DNA from: Williamsia maris
Lineage (GTDB): Bacteria > Actinomycetota > Actinomycetes > Mycobacteriales > Mycobacteriaceae
Direction of reading: 5' to 3'
DNA length: 64,000 nucleotides
NCBI RefSeq assembly: GCF_024171815.1
Contig: NZ_JAMTCJ010000002.1
Location: 248,001-312,000 of the forward strand
Shown here: positions 7,744 to 16,698 of the stretch, piece after piece
Layout of the letters: every line of letters starts with the position of its first letter
How positions within the stretch are numbered: the first letter of the stretch is position 1
The notes under the pieces: model-generated
What the model was told of the DNA's origin: nothing
Databases searched by the model: none
Seen by the model: only the letters and a program-made list of their open reading frames with translations
Made by a program: the position numbers and the translations under genes

Positions 7744-8350
7744 CGGAGCTCCCTAGGGATCGGAGGGTGAAGGTGGTGATGGACGGGATGACGGAGGGGT
7801 CGGCGGCACCGCGCGCCAGGGGCAGGACCAGCGATTCGCCGATGGCACCGACGATGCAGGCCGCGGTGAAAGCGCTGTCCTGCGGAGGGATCTCGTCCGC
7901 GTCGATGGCGGCGTCGATGGCGATGGCGATCGCGTCCCGGAACGCCTCCCGGAATCGCAGTCGTTCGGTGTCGACCTGAGGGTCGACCGGCTCGGCGAGC
8001 AGGGCGTAGGCGAGGGTCGGTGCGCGGAGAGCGCGCTCGGCGAAGGTGCACACCGATGCGGTGACCGCCTCGACCCAGCGGCCGTCGCGGTCCCGGGCCC
8101 GTGCACCCGCGTCGGCCATGGCGTCGACCTCGTGGGTGCAGACGATGCGGAACACCTCGGTGAACAACTCGCCTTTGTTCGCGAAGTGTCGGTAGACGGT
8201 GCCGGTCCCGACGCCGGCGGCCGCGGCCACCGCGGAGATCGAGCAGCCCGCGTATCCGTACTCGGCCACCTGGGCGATCGCGGCGTCGACGAGCCGCGAC
8301 CTCAGGTCGTCGAGTCGCTGTTGAACCGCTGGAGTGCGGCGATACACCAT
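7682..8350 (-). CDS. TetR-family transcriptional regulator
   Basis: 222 residues with an N-terminal TetR HTH (about 20-65: DAAIAQVAEYGYAGCSISAV, then GVGTGTVYRHFANKGELF) and a divergent ligand-binding domain. The C-terminal ~20 residues are low-complexity and run into the aidB start on the same strand. Gene order suggests control of the aidB-luciferase-like pair and itself. No clear palindrome is visible in the 53 bases upstream. Confidence 0.88.
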   Translation of the reverse strand: MVYRRTPAVQQRLDDLRSRLVDAAIAQVAEYGYAGCSISAVAAAAGVGTGTVYRHFANKGELFTEVFRIVCTHEVDAMADAGARARDRDGRWVEAVTASVCTFAERALRAPTLAYALLAEPVDPQVDTERLRFREAFRDAIAIAIDAAIDADEIPPQDSAFTAACIVGAIGESLVLPLARGAADPSVIPSITTFTLRSLGSSDAHHPRGLQSGSAAAGLRCG

Positions 8351-8403
8351 ACCGAAAGAGTGAACACCGATTCCGTTCTTACGTCAACGGGTGGCCCCCA
8401 ACT

Positions 8404-9600
8404 TCAGCTGAACCGTGCTCGGAAGGAGTCGAGACCTTGAAGACAGTTGTTCGACAGCGGGACCGGATCGCTGACCTCGATGGTCGACACCCTGGCGATC
8501 AACACCTCGAGGAGCGTCTGCATCTCGAGCTTGGAGAGTTGCATGCCGACACAGGTGTGCATGCCGTGTCCCCACCCGAGATTGCTGCCGCGGCGGTGCA
8601 GCGAGAACGTCTCCGGATCGTCGAAATGTCGCTCGTCCATGTTGGCCGACGCGTAGAGCATCACCACCCGCTCACCGGCGTGCAGACGGACGTCACCGAT
8701 GTCGGTGTCGCGGGCGACGCTGCGGGTGAAACCCCGCACCGGCGAGGCCAGACGCACGGCCTCGACCACCGCGGTTGCGATGAGGTCGGGCTCGGCCCGC
8801 AACTGCGCATACAGCTGGGGATCTCGTCCGAGGCTCCACAGCAGCTGCCCGGTCGCCAGGATGGTGGTGTCGAGGCTGGGAGCGACGAAGTCGATCACCA
8901 TCGTCCGGGCTTCGGACTTGCTGATCTCTCCACGCTCGGCGGCGGCGAAGACACTGGCGGCCCATCCGTCGGGCGTCACCCGCGATCGACGCAACCGTGT
9001 CGTGTACAGGAACAGCCCCAACGCCGTCGGGGTCGCGTCCAGGGTACGACGATTCACCGGCCCGAGGATGTCGAAAGTGCCCGCACCCCAGGTCAGCAAC
9101 TGCTGCGGACCCACCCGCACCCCGACGAGATCGGCCACCGCGGCGACGGGGAGCCGGGAGGCGAAATCGGCGATTCCGTCGAACGAGTCGCGTTCCAGGA
9201 GTCGTCCGACGGTGGCCTCGGCCTCGTCGCGCAAGATGGGCAGTGACGGTCGGATGGCCCGAGACGTCAACGACTGCATCAGGATCCGACGTCGAATGGA
9301 GTGCCGATCGTCGTCGCTGTTCAGAACGGTCTTGCGGCCGAGGAGGTTGGCGACCGGGTTGGCGGCGACCCCGCTGCCGCTGCGGAAGGTGACGTCGTCG
9401 CGCAGCGCGGTACGAACGTCCTCGAAGCGGCCCATCGCCCACACCTTGTGCCTGGGCAGCCAGACCACCGGGCCGGCGTCACGGATCCGGCGATACACCG
9501 GTTGCGGGTCGACCAGCGCGGACGGGCCGTACAGGTCGACGTCGACGGTCGGGGCATCACGGCGGGCCGCTCGGCGCGATCGCACGCTCAGCGCGGTCAT
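8404..9600 (-). CDS. Cytochrome P450
   Basis: 398 residues. Heme-binding loop LGWGHGMHTCVG with thiolate C350, ExxR pair E280/R283, and I-helix region APSLDTT (240-246), where the usual A/G-G-x-D/E-T is changed to P-S-L-D-T. The phenylalanine that normally starts the heme loop is replaced by Leu-Gly-Trp. It is the last gene of a four-gene ATGA-coupled aromatic operon, so it likely hydroxylates or dealkylates an aromatic substrate or intermediate. No ferredoxin or reductase gene is adjacent, so redox partners must come from elsewhere. Confidence 0.92.
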   Translation of the reverse strand: MTALSVRSRRAARRDAPTVDVDLYGPSALVDPQPVYRRIRDAGPVVWLPRHKVWAMGRFEDVRTALRDDVTFRSGSGVAANPVANLLGRKTVLNSDDDRHSIRRRILMQSLTSRAIRPSLPILRDEAEATVGRLLERDSFDGIADFASRLPVAAVADLVGVRVGPQQLLTWGAGTFDILGPVNRRTLDATPTALGLFLYTTRLRRSRVTPDGWAASVFAAAERGEISKSEARTMVIDFVAPSLDTTILATGQLLWSLGRDPQLYAQLRAEPDLIATAVVEAVRLASPVRGFTRSVARDTDIGDVRLHAGERVVMLYASANMDERHFDDPETFSLHRRGSNLGWGHGMHTCVGMQLSKLEMQTLLEVLIARVSTIEVSDPVPLSNNCLQGLDSFRARFS

Positions 9601-11162
9601 CGGACCACCTGTGGTGTCCCGGCAGCGGTCCGGGGGTGTCGCAGGGCGACGAGGTCATCGACGTCGGCCGCGGTGCGGGCGGTCGCCCGGACCACCCGAT
9701 CGGGTCGGACCAGGACCGCGTACGCCCGGTGCTTGCGCAACAGCGCGGCGGGGGTCGGGTTCGTCGACGGGACACATCGCAACGCATCGGCATCGACGTG
9801 GTGCAGACCGGCCGCGTCGACTCGATCGGCGGTGTGGGGATCGAGCGGTCCCCGGGTGAGGAGGATGTATCCCGTACCGGTCACATCGTCGAGGCGGCGG
9901 GCGCCGTCGTCGGTGCGTACCCACGGTTGCGGAAAGATGCTGCCGTTCAACCGGTTGCGCAGACCACGCCGCTCGACGAGCGGGCCGCGGCCCAGAGGTG
10001 GGGTGCCCTCGGGAAGCGCATTGCCGATGCCGGGTATGTGACAGGCGGCGGCGACCACCGCTCGCCGCGCCGCCGCCAGGCCGTCCTGGCCTCCGGTCAG
10101 GGCCCATCCGACGGCCAGCGCCATCAGGACGATGCGGGTGGCATGCGGTTTGCGCTCGGGTTCGTAGGTGTCGAGGATCGTCTCGGGTGCCGTGCCGCCG
10201 AGGACGTCGGCGAGCTTCCAACTCAGATTCAACGCGTCACGCAGTCCGGATCCGAGGCCCTGACCCACGAACGGCGGGGTCTGATGGGCGGCGTCACCGG
10301 CCAGGAAGACGCGGTCCACGCGCCATGTTCGGGCCACCCGCGCTCGGAAGGTGTAGAACGCCTGCCGCATGACCTCGGACTCCTCGATCTCGGCGGGTGA
10401 CATCCACGGTGCCAACAGTTCTCGGAGTGCCTCCGGCGAGCGCAGAGACTCGAGATCCTCGCCGTCGAATACACGGAATTCCCACCGGTACCGGTTGCCG
10501 GTGACGGGCATGAACGTGGCGGCCCGCGCGGGGTCGCAGATCTGGTGGACCCCGTCCCACACGTCGAGACGCTTCGGGGTGCGAACGTCGATGACCAACC
10601 ACTGCTCGTCGAAATCGAAGTCGCGCATGGTGATCCCGAGTTGGTCGCGGACGAAGCTGTTGGCGCCGTCGCACGCGATGACTGCGGCAGCACGGATCGT
10701 CTCGCTCTGATCCTCTGTGTTCCGGAAGCAGACGGTGGGGCGACGACCCGCTGTCACCTCGGTGACCTCGCAGCCACGGCGCAGGTCGATCAGGTCCATG
10801 GCGTCGGCCCGCTCGAGCAGGATCCGCTCCAGATCGGGCTGGTCGAACATGCTGTCCGGCGGGTAGCCGTTGCGGCCGTCGGCGGTGTCCCGGGTGAACT
10901 CGGTCATCACCCGTCGACAACCGTTGATCAGCCGCATACCCGGCATGGGGCGGGTGTACGGCGCGAACTGCTCGGCGACACCGACCGCCTGCAGGATGCG
11001 GAACACCTCGTCGTCGAGGTGCACCGCACGGGGGAGCGCGTAGACCTCCCGATGTCGTTCGAGCACCACGCAGGGCACGCCGCGCCCGGCCAGGAGAAGG
11101 GCACACGCGATGCCGACCGGCCCCGCCCCCACGATGACGACGGGGTCGCGCGAAGAGGTCAT
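9597..11162 (-). CDS. MhpA-like FAD-dependent aromatic hydroxylase
   Basis: 521 residues of the para-hydroxybenzoate-hydroxylase fold: dinucleotide motif VIVGAGPVGIACALLLA at the N-terminus, DG motif CDGANSFVRDQLG, and GD motif FLAGDAAHQTPPFVGQG with SGLRDALNLSWKLADVL. It resembles 3-(3-hydroxyphenyl)propionate hydroxylases, which ortho-hydroxylate a phenol to a catechol using NAD(P)H and O2. The ATG at 11162 overlaps the FAH-gene stop (ATGA) and its own stop overlaps the P450 start. A longer open frame exists upstream but lies inside the FAH gene. The catechol product would feed the extradiol dioxygenase of the same operon. Confidence 0.87.
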   Translation of the reverse strand: MTSSRDPVVIVGAGPVGIACALLLAGRGVPCVVLERHREVYALPRAVHLDDEVFRILQAVGVAEQFAPYTRPMPGMRLINGCRRVMTEFTRDTADGRNGYPPDSMFDQPDLERILLERADAMDLIDLRRGCEVTEVTAGRRPTVCFRNTEDQSETIRAAAVIACDGANSFVRDQLGITMRDFDFDEQWLVIDVRTPKRLDVWDGVHQICDPARAATFMPVTGNRYRWEFRVFDGEDLESLRSPEALRELLAPWMSPAEIEESEVMRQAFYTFRARVARTWRVDRVFLAGDAAHQTPPFVGQGLGSGLRDALNLSWKLADVLGGTAPETILDTYEPERKPHATRIVLMALAVGWALTGGQDGLAAARRAVVAAACHIPGIGNALPEGTPPLGRGPLVERRGLRNRLNGSIFPQPWVRTDDGARRLDDVTGTGYILLTRGPLDPHTADRVDAAGLHHVDADALRCVPSTNPTPAALLRKHRAYAVLVRPDRVVRATARTAADVDDLVALRHPRTAAGTPQVVR

Positions 11163-12103
11163 GCGTATCTCACGTGGCAGCGTTGACGGCCCAGTTCGAT
11201 GACCCCGTCGTCGGTGGCGATGCGCACCTCGACGACATCGCCGTCGGCGAGGTAGTTCGGGTTCGACGCCTGACGTTTGAAGAACTGCTTCCACTTCACG
11301 TGCGGCGGGATGAGCGCCCCGATCATCTCGATCGGCTTCGGCGGCGCGGACAGTGCGGTGCCTCCGGGTGTGCCGGTGAGCAGCAGGTCGCCGGCGTCGA
11401 GACGCTGGAATCCGGTGAGCACGCTCAGCGCGCTGACCGGGTCGATGATCATGTCGCCGCCGACGCGCCCGTTCTGGCGGCGCTCGCCGTTGACCCACAG
11501 CTGCAGTCGCAGCTGGTCGAACCGACGCCATTCCTCGTGGCTCAGCAGGACCAGCGCGGGACCGACGGGGGTGAACGTCGGGTACGACTTCGACTCGTAG
11601 AACTGCGTTTTCGGCAGCTGGATGTCGCGGGCGCTGACGTCGTTGGTGACGACGACGCCCGCGAAGAACTCACCGAGCGTGTCGGCGGTGACGGTGGACC
11701 CCACCTCGAGCGTCGTCGCCGCGACCAGACCGATCTCGACCTCGTAGTCGAGAAGCGTGACGTGCGCCGGCTTCACGATCTCGCCGAACGGGCCCGTGAT
11801 CGACCCCGACGACTTGCGGAAGAACGTCGCCGACACCCGATCGGGATCGATGCCCGAATCCTCTGCGTGACTGCGGTAGTTGACCATCTGCGCGACGACC
11901 CGGCACGGGACCGTGACCGGTGAGAGCAGGTCGAGGTCGGCGACCGGGGTGGCGCCGGCGTCGTTGCCCGTCGCGGCGTCATCGATGGCGGCGCGGTCGC
12001 CGAGCAACTCACCGGTGGTGGTCGCGGCGGTACGGATCGGGTAGGCGGTCTCGAATCGCTGGACCCACCAGCCGGCGGCGGTACGGAGGACGGTCGTCGT
12101 CAT
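11159..12103 (-). CDS. Fumarylacetoacetate hydrolase (FAH) family protein
   Basis: 314 residues with FAH-fold metal-site features: LLDYEVEIGLVAA, VVTNDVSARDIQ, SKSYPTFTPVGPALVL and LLTGTPGGTAL. The family cleaves C-C bonds of 1,3-diketo acids or decarboxylates meta-cleavage products. In this operon it probably acts on a product derived from the extradiol ring opening. The ATG at 12103 overlaps the dioxygenase stop (ATGA) and matches the conserved start; the 57 extra residues of the longer frame are antisense to nothing known and are out-of-frame dioxygenase code. Confidence 0.87.
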   Translation of the reverse strand: MTTTVLRTAAGWWVQRFETAYPIRTAATTTGELLGDRAAIDDAATGNDAGATPVADLDLLSPVTVPCRVVAQMVNYRSHAEDSGIDPDRVSATFFRKSSGSITGPFGEIVKPAHVTLLDYEVEIGLVAATTLEVGSTVTADTLGEFFAGVVVTNDVSARDIQLPKTQFYESKSYPTFTPVGPALVLLSHEEWRRFDQLRLQLWVNGERRQNGRVGGDMIIDPVSALSVLTGFQRLDAGDLLLTGTPGGTALSAPPKPIEMIGALIPPHVKWKQFFKRQASNPNYLADGDVVEVRIATDDGVIELGRQRCHVRYA

Positions 12104-13224
12104 GAGCGGGCAACTTTCAGTAGACCGAGCAGTCGGTGGATGTCGAACTCGTTGTCGTTCTTCAGACCGGAGAGGAACCCCTTGACCAGCTCGGGATCGG
12201 GGTTGGCGCCGAGGAAGTCCCGGGTGACCGGTGGACCCCACTGGGCGAGACCGCTGGCGGTGAACGGCGCCCATCCCGCCTCGACGGTGCTGTCGAACAT
12301 GTCACCGTCGGCGAAGTGCTCGACCATGAACTTGTCGAGGTCACGCCAGTAGTCGAACAGTTGACTGCCCTGGATGTGCCTGCCGATGCCCCACGCGTGG
12401 TGGTATCCGCGGTCGGCCAGGTAGGCGCCCCCTGCGGCGACGGCGTCGAGATCGGCCACCTGATAGGCACTGTGGACGTATCGCGACATCGGGCCCAGCG
12501 TCATCGCCAGGGTGTGGTGATCGGCCATGTCGCTGCCGCGATCGCATCGGATGAACGCCATGGCAGGACCACGGCTGCGCTGTCCGGGGAAGAACAGGAA
12601 ATCGCTCACGATCATGCCGAGCATCTCCTGGTACCAGGCCAGGTTCTCGCGGAACCGCGGCGTCTCGATCACCACGTGACCCAGGCGTTGGACGCGGGCG
12701 GGCTCGCGCGGCGGGCGCTGGATCGCGTTGAATCGCTCGACCTTACCGCCGAAGTTGAACGTCAGCGGGTGCTGATCGGGCAGCGACGGGAGGTCGGTGA
12801 GGCCGGCCACGACCCGGACCGACATCCCCGAGGGATCGGTCAGGTCGATCGCGGAACCACCGAGATCGCCGAGCGGGTACACGCGACGGCCGGTCTCCCG
12901 CGACAGGCGCAGCAGGTCGTCGTGGCCGGCCGCGCGGAACGCCGGACCGACGAATCGTGACCGGTGCGAGCGGCGGATCAGGATGCACGGTGCACCCGAC
13001 CACGTGCCGCGCAGCGACAGCTCGTCGGCGGTCCGCGAGACCGTGGTGAAGCCGAAGTCGTGGGCGAACCGTTCGGCCTGTGCGATGTTCTGCTTCTCGA
13101 ATTCGAGCCACGCGATGTCGACGATCTTGATGACCGGCTGCGCGGCGCGGTCGTCCGGGTCGCCGGGGTGGGCGCCGAACTCGCTGTGGAGATCGGCGTG
13201 CGCGGTGTCCGCTGGGGTTGTCAT
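12100..13224 (-). CDS. Extradiol ring-cleavage dioxygenase (VOC superfamily)
   Basis: 374 residues made of two vicinal-oxygen-chelate domains. The C-terminal domain carries the likely iron triad: His in LGHVVIETP, His in DHHTLAMTLG and Glu in DKFMVEHFADGD, as in BphC/MhpB-type class I extradiol dioxygenases. It would cleave a catechol next to the hydroxyls. ATG 13224 was chosen over an in-frame start 45 bases upstream because a perfect AGGAGGT sits 5 bases before it. First gene of the coupled operon dioxygenase-FAH-hydroxylase-P450. Confidence 0.85.
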   Translation of the reverse strand: MTTPADTAHADLHSEFGAHPGDPDDRAAQPVIKIVDIAWLEFEKQNIAQAERFAHDFGFTTVSRTADELSLRGTWSGAPCILIRRSHRSRFVGPAFRAAGHDDLLRLSRETGRRVYPLGDLGGSAIDLTDPSGMSVRVVAGLTDLPSLPDQHPLTFNFGGKVERFNAIQRPPREPARVQRLGHVVIETPRFRENLAWYQEMLGMIVSDFLFFPGQRSRGPAMAFIRCDRGSDMADHHTLAMTLGPMSRYVHSAYQVADLDAVAAGGAYLADRGYHHAWGIGRHIQGSQLFDYWRDLDKFMVEHFADGDMFDSTVEAGWAPFTASGLAQWGPPVTRDFLGANPDPELVKGFLSGLKNDNEFDIHRLLGLLKVARS

Positions 13225-13319
13225 CGTTGACCTCCTGTCTTCTGAACAAATCGTCACTTCTGATGTCATTCATCGTCAAGAGGGTTCAGTTCTGGAATCG
13301 GATTCACTGATGAAGGCAC

Positions 13320-13325
13320 TACGCT
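13320..13325 (+). promoter_or_regulatory. Leaderless -10 box for the TetR gene
   Basis: TACGCT followed by 7 bases and then the GTG start, the spacing seen repeatedly in this window, so transcription likely begins at or next to the start codon. The 108-bp gap to the divergent dioxygenase also holds GAATC-G-GATTC (two 5-bp arms), a possible regulator site. Confidence 0.55.
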
Positions 13326-13332
13326 GACCCTC

Positions 13333-13971
13333 GTGTCCGAGACCTCAGGCGGTAACCGGCTCGATCGCCGCAAGGCGCGCACCCGCTCGGCGCTGGTCGA
13401 CGCCGCCTGCCAGCTGTTGGCCACCCCGAAGGGCACCGAGGCGTCCATCTCCGACATCACCGACCTCGCCGACGTCGGTCTGGGCTCCTTCTACAACCAC
13501 TTCACCAGCAAAGCCGAGCTCTTCGACGCCGCGATCGCGGAGATGCTGGAACTGCATGGTCGGCTCTTCGACGAGACGACGGCCGGTCTGGCCGATCCGG
13601 CGGAGGTCTTCGCCGCCGGGGTCCGGATGTCGGTGCGGCTGAGCGCAACCCATCCCCGGGTGGCCCAGACCATCAGTCAGGTCGGATTCCAGTATCTCGA
13701 CAGCGCCGACGGGCTCGCCCCGCGGGCCTATCGCGATCTCACGGAGGCCACGGAGTCCGGGCGCCTCGACATCGACGACCTCACCGCCGCGCTGTCCTAC
13801 ACAGCCGGGTCACTGCTCGGTTGTCTGCACATGCTGGCCCGCGATCCCTCGCTCGACGCCGACACCGCCGCAGATCATCTCGCGGCGAGCCTGCTGCGCA
13901 TGTTCGGTCTCTCCAAAAAGGAAGCCGGCGAGGTGTCGACCCGGCCGCTGGTGCAACCCACGCTGTCCTGA
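13333..13971 (+). CDS. TetR-family regulator of the aromatic cluster
   Basis: 212 residues: N-terminal HTH (about 15-60, with SISDITDLADVGLGSFYNHFTSKAELF split across the recognition helix) and a variable C-terminal effector domain. It is divergent from the dioxygenase operon and 21 bases upstream of the amidohydrolase on the same strand, the usual place for a pathway-specific repressor. The GTG start is supported by the leaderless -10 box. Confidence 0.88.
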   Translation: MSETSGGNRLDRRKARTRSALVDAACQLLATPKGTEASISDITDLADVGLGSFYNHFTSKAELFDAAIAEMLELHGRLFDETTAGLADPAEVFAAGVRMSVRLSATHPRVAQTISQVGFQYLDSADGLAPRAYRDLTEATESGRLDIDDLTAALSYTAGSLLGCLHMLARDPSLDADTAADHLAASLLRMFGLSKKEAGEVSTRPLVQPTLS

Positions 13972-13992
13972 CCGATCACTACCCTCGACGGC

Positions 13993-14946
13993 ATGACACG
14001 TGCGCGAGGCAGGTCCCTGGTCGATGTCCATGCGCATTTCCTGACCGACCGCTATGTCGCGGACGCCACCGCGGCGGGGATCTCCCAACCCGACGGGATG
14101 CCGGGCTGGCCGAGCTGGGATGTCGACGACCATCTGACCGCCATGGACGACAACGACATCGCGCGGTCGATCCTGTCGATCTCCTCACCCGGTGTGCACT
14201 TCGGTGACGACTCGGCCGCCGCCGACCTGGCGCGCCACGTCAACGAGCACGCCGCTGCGTTGACCGCAGAGCACCGGCCGCGGTTCGACTTCCTCGCCTC
14301 GCTCCCACTGCCGTGCGTCCAGGCCGCGACCGACGAGGCGGCGTACGCCATGGACACACTCGGCGCGCTCGGCGTCATCATGTTGAGCAACAACGGCTCC
14401 CGATATCTGGGCGACCCGTCTCTCGACCCGCTGTGGGAGGCTCTCGATCGGCGACGGGCCGTCGTGCTCGAGCATCCGACGTCTCCGCCCGACGCCGAGA
14501 GCGTGTCATCGGGCAGGCCGCGTCCCATGCTGGAGTTCATGTTCGAGACCACGAGAACCGTCACCGACCTCCTGTCGGCTCGCGTTCCGGAACGATTCCC
14601 GAACATCCGGTTCGTGATCCCGCACTGCGGCGCGGCGCTGCCGGTGCTGATGGATCGCATCGAACTGTTCCGCGAGATGGTGCCGAATCCCTCCGGGCGG
14701 GAGATGTCTCGCCTGACGACCCGTGAACAGCTGCAACGTCTCTCGTTCGATCTGGCCGGCGCGGCGTTTCCGGGTCACGCCGCCGCGCTCGTCGATGCGG
14801 TCGGCACCGATCGGGTCCTCTACGGCAGCGACTTCTGTTGGACTCCCGCCGCGCTGGTCCATCGACTCGTCGTGGCGATGGATGCACAGGAGACCGACTG
14901 GCGTGCACTCACCACCGACAACGCGGAGCGACTGCTGAGTCGCTGA
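13993..14946 (+). CDS. Amidohydrolase-2 family (ACMSD-like) decarboxylase/hydrolase
   Basis: 317 residues with the metal-site motifs of the ACMSD-like branch: DVHAHF (HxH near residue 15), a His in VVLEHPTSPP, IPHCGAALP and the terminal Asp in LYGSDFCWTP. Members decarboxylate aromatic or semialdehyde acids without O2. Its position behind the TetR and opposite the dioxygenase operon suggests it decarboxylates a substrate or ring-cleavage intermediate. A TACCCT box (13980-13985) ends 7 bases before the ATG, so it has its own leaderless promoter. Confidence 0.85.
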   Translation: MTRARGRSLVDVHAHFLTDRYVADATAAGISQPDGMPGWPSWDVDDHLTAMDDNDIARSILSISSPGVHFGDDSAAADLARHVNEHAAALTAEHRPRFDFLASLPLPCVQAATDEAAYAMDTLGALGVIMLSNNGSRYLGDPSLDPLWEALDRRRAVVLEHPTSPPDAESVSSGRPRPMLEFMFETTRTVTDLLSARVPERFPNIRFVIPHCGAALPVLMDRIELFREMVPNPSGREMSRLTTREQLQRLSFDLAGAAFPGHAAALVDAVGTDRVLYGSDFCWTPAALVHRLVVAMDAQETDWRALTTDNAERLLSR

Positions 14947-14949
14947 GAC

Positions 14950-16218
14950 TCAGGTCCGGCCGTCGGCCCGGTCGGTGTGACGGCCCGTCGCGACGCGTGC
15001 GGCCAGCGCCGCGGTGGTCAAGGCGATGATGCCGACTCCGACCACGCCCACGGCCGTGTCGTGGTGGGTGACGAGCAGGCAGAGGGCGAAACCGACTGCG
15101 AGAAGCGCACATCCCGCGGTGCCGGCGTCGTGCACCGTGGTGATGGTGAGGCTCTCCCACCGCAGGGTCGGGCGCGGCCGGGCCGGAAGCCTCTGCGCGA
15201 TGAAGGCGTAGATCGTGAGGACGATGGTGAACGCGATGTAGCCCAGCGCCGCCGCGGCCGGCATCATCTGGGTCTCGGTGTCCGCCTTCATCATGAGGTA
15301 GCCGATGTCGGAGGCGGCGGCACCCAGCAGTGCGGTCGCGAGCACCACCGAACCGACGACCCGGTACCCGCAGATCAACGGCGACAGCGCCATCAACGCG
15401 AGGGTCACGTCGCCGGTCGGATACAGCGCGGCGATCAGGATGAAACCGTCCACGGGCAGGTCGGCCAGGGTCAGGAGCAGGATCATCGCGGCGTAGGTCG
15501 CCGCGGCCATACAGACCAGCGACAGTGCGCGCTGCCACGGCCGGTAGGCCAGGGTCAGGCCGTAGTCTCCGCCGCGCATCCACATCGCGACACCGACACC
15601 GACCGGCATCAGCAGGAAGCCGACGTCGTGCAGGTGGCCCGACGGGATGGGCTGGTGGTCGAGGTTGCGGGCGACGAACCAGGCCACCTGACCCGCGGTC
15701 CAGGCCAGCGTCCCGGCGGCGAGCGCCGCGAAGAACGCGGTGGTCCGTCGCTCCCCGGCCGTGCGGGCCTGATGGGCGCGGCGGACGAACGCCGCGGTCG
15801 CGATCGCGGCGAAGACCGCCTGGACGAGATCGGTCACGAATGTCGTGTGGGCGACGTTGCGATCAACGGCCTGCATGACCGCGATGGCGACGCCTCCGGT
15901 GAGCAACAGACCGCACCACGCGACCAGGGTCGCCGTCGGCGCCTGGGTCCGCGGGATCGTGTCGACAGGCACCGGGCCGGACGCACCGTTCTGCGACCAG
16001 AGCCGCCGGGTGAGCGCGGCGTCCGCGTCGACGGCGACCCCCACTGCCGCGACCACCGGCCAGGACATCGTCGACACGGCGTCGGTGAACGCCTTCGCCA
16101 CGGTCGTGTGGCTGTAGTCCGTACGGGCGGCGATCGTTCGTAAACTCGGCGACCCGGCCGCTCGCCGAGCGTCCATCAGGTGCTCCAGAAGCGTGTGAAC
16201 TGAGTCACGTTCGGTCAT
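14950..16218 (-). CDS. HTH-fused polytopic membrane protein
   Basis: 422 residues. The N-terminus (about 1-75) is a helix-turn-helix of the type GSPSLRTIAARTDYSHTTVAKAF with the tail DADAALTRRLW, a module common in actinobacterial conflict and signalling proteins. Residues ~95-410 hold about ten hydrophobic segments with no recognised enzymatic motif. ATG 16218 has GAGAGG 6 bases upstream. Three copies of a GTGTAAACC-like sequence lie 32-84 bases upstream, a plausible binding site for its own HTH. It could be a membrane-tethered DNA-binding regulator; what it senses is unknown. Confidence 0.65.
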   Translation of the reverse strand: MTERDSVHTLLEHLMDARRAAGSPSLRTIAARTDYSHTTVAKAFTDAVSTMSWPVVAAVGVAVDADAALTRRLWSQNGASGPVPVDTIPRTQAPTATLVAWCGLLLTGGVAIAVMQAVDRNVAHTTFVTDLVQAVFAAIATAAFVRRAHQARTAGERRTTAFFAALAAGTLAWTAGQVAWFVARNLDHQPIPSGHLHDVGFLLMPVGVGVAMWMRGGDYGLTLAYRPWQRALSLVCMAAATYAAMILLLTLADLPVDGFILIAALYPTGDVTLALMALSPLICGYRVVGSVVLATALLGAAASDIGYLMMKADTETQMMPAAAALGYIAFTIVLTIYAFIAQRLPARPRPTLRWESLTITTVHDAGTAGCALLAVGFALCLLVTHHDTAVGVVGVGIIALTTAALAARVATGRHTDRADGRT

Positions 16219-16249
16219 GCGGCCCTCTCGTCGAACCCACGGGCAACGA

Positions 16250-16301
16250 GTGTAAACCACCTTCTAGCTGGTGTTTGTCCGTGTAAACCCCGGTGTAAGC
16301 C
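16250..16301. promoter_or_regulatory. Repeated GTGTAAACC sites in a divergent control region
   Basis: Two exact copies of GTGTAAACC (16250-16258, 16281-16289) and one variant GTGTAAGCC (16293-16301), all in the same orientation, 31 and 12 bases apart, between the HTH-membrane gene and the small-gene trio. The sequence stands out against the GC-rich surroundings. Likely operator iterons for both promoters. Confidence 0.55.
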
Positions 16302-16398
16302 GTTGCGTGACAACCGGGACCAGGAGTCTGCTGGAGCAGGTTCACAGGCCCGCACCGAAAACGCAACGGGCCCAACTCCGACCGACCGTGGAGACGAC

Positions 16399-16698
16399 AT
16401 GACGATCACCCCGCGCACGCGCGTCGACACCGGCACGGTGTGGGTCGTCGAGGTCGACAGCGGGTCGGACGGACGCCACGTACACGGCGTCTACGCGAGC
16501 GAGTCCCGCGCCCACGATGCCGTCGTCGAGCTGATGACGACCCACTTCGCCGGGTACTGGTCGGCATGCAGTGTCCGCATCCCGGCGCCCGCGGACTTCG
16601 ACAGCACCGGCGAGTGGCACCGGGCGGTCCTGGCCGCGTGGACCCTCGTCGCCGCACCCGACGTGACCATCGCGTGGGAGGACTGGCAACCGCAATGA
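16399..16698 (+). CDS. Small hypothetical protein
   Basis: 99 residues, soluble, Trp- and Asp-rich C-terminus; no family recognised. GGAG lies 6 bases before the ATG at 16399, preferred over a longer frame from 16303 that would run closer to the repeats. It is the first of three small genes divergent from the HTH-membrane protein, and its stop overlaps the next ATG (ATGA at 16695-16698). Confidence 0.6.
   Translation: MTITPRTRVDTGTVWVVEVDSGSDGRHVHGVYASESRAHDAVVELMTTHFAGYWSACSVRIPAPADFDSTGEWHRAVLAAWTLVAAPDVTIAWEDWQPQ

Noticed and set aside
9597-11531. 644-residue version of the MhpA-like hydroxylase
   Set aside because: The extra N-terminal 123 residues are out-of-frame FAH code; the FAD motif starts right after ATG 11162.
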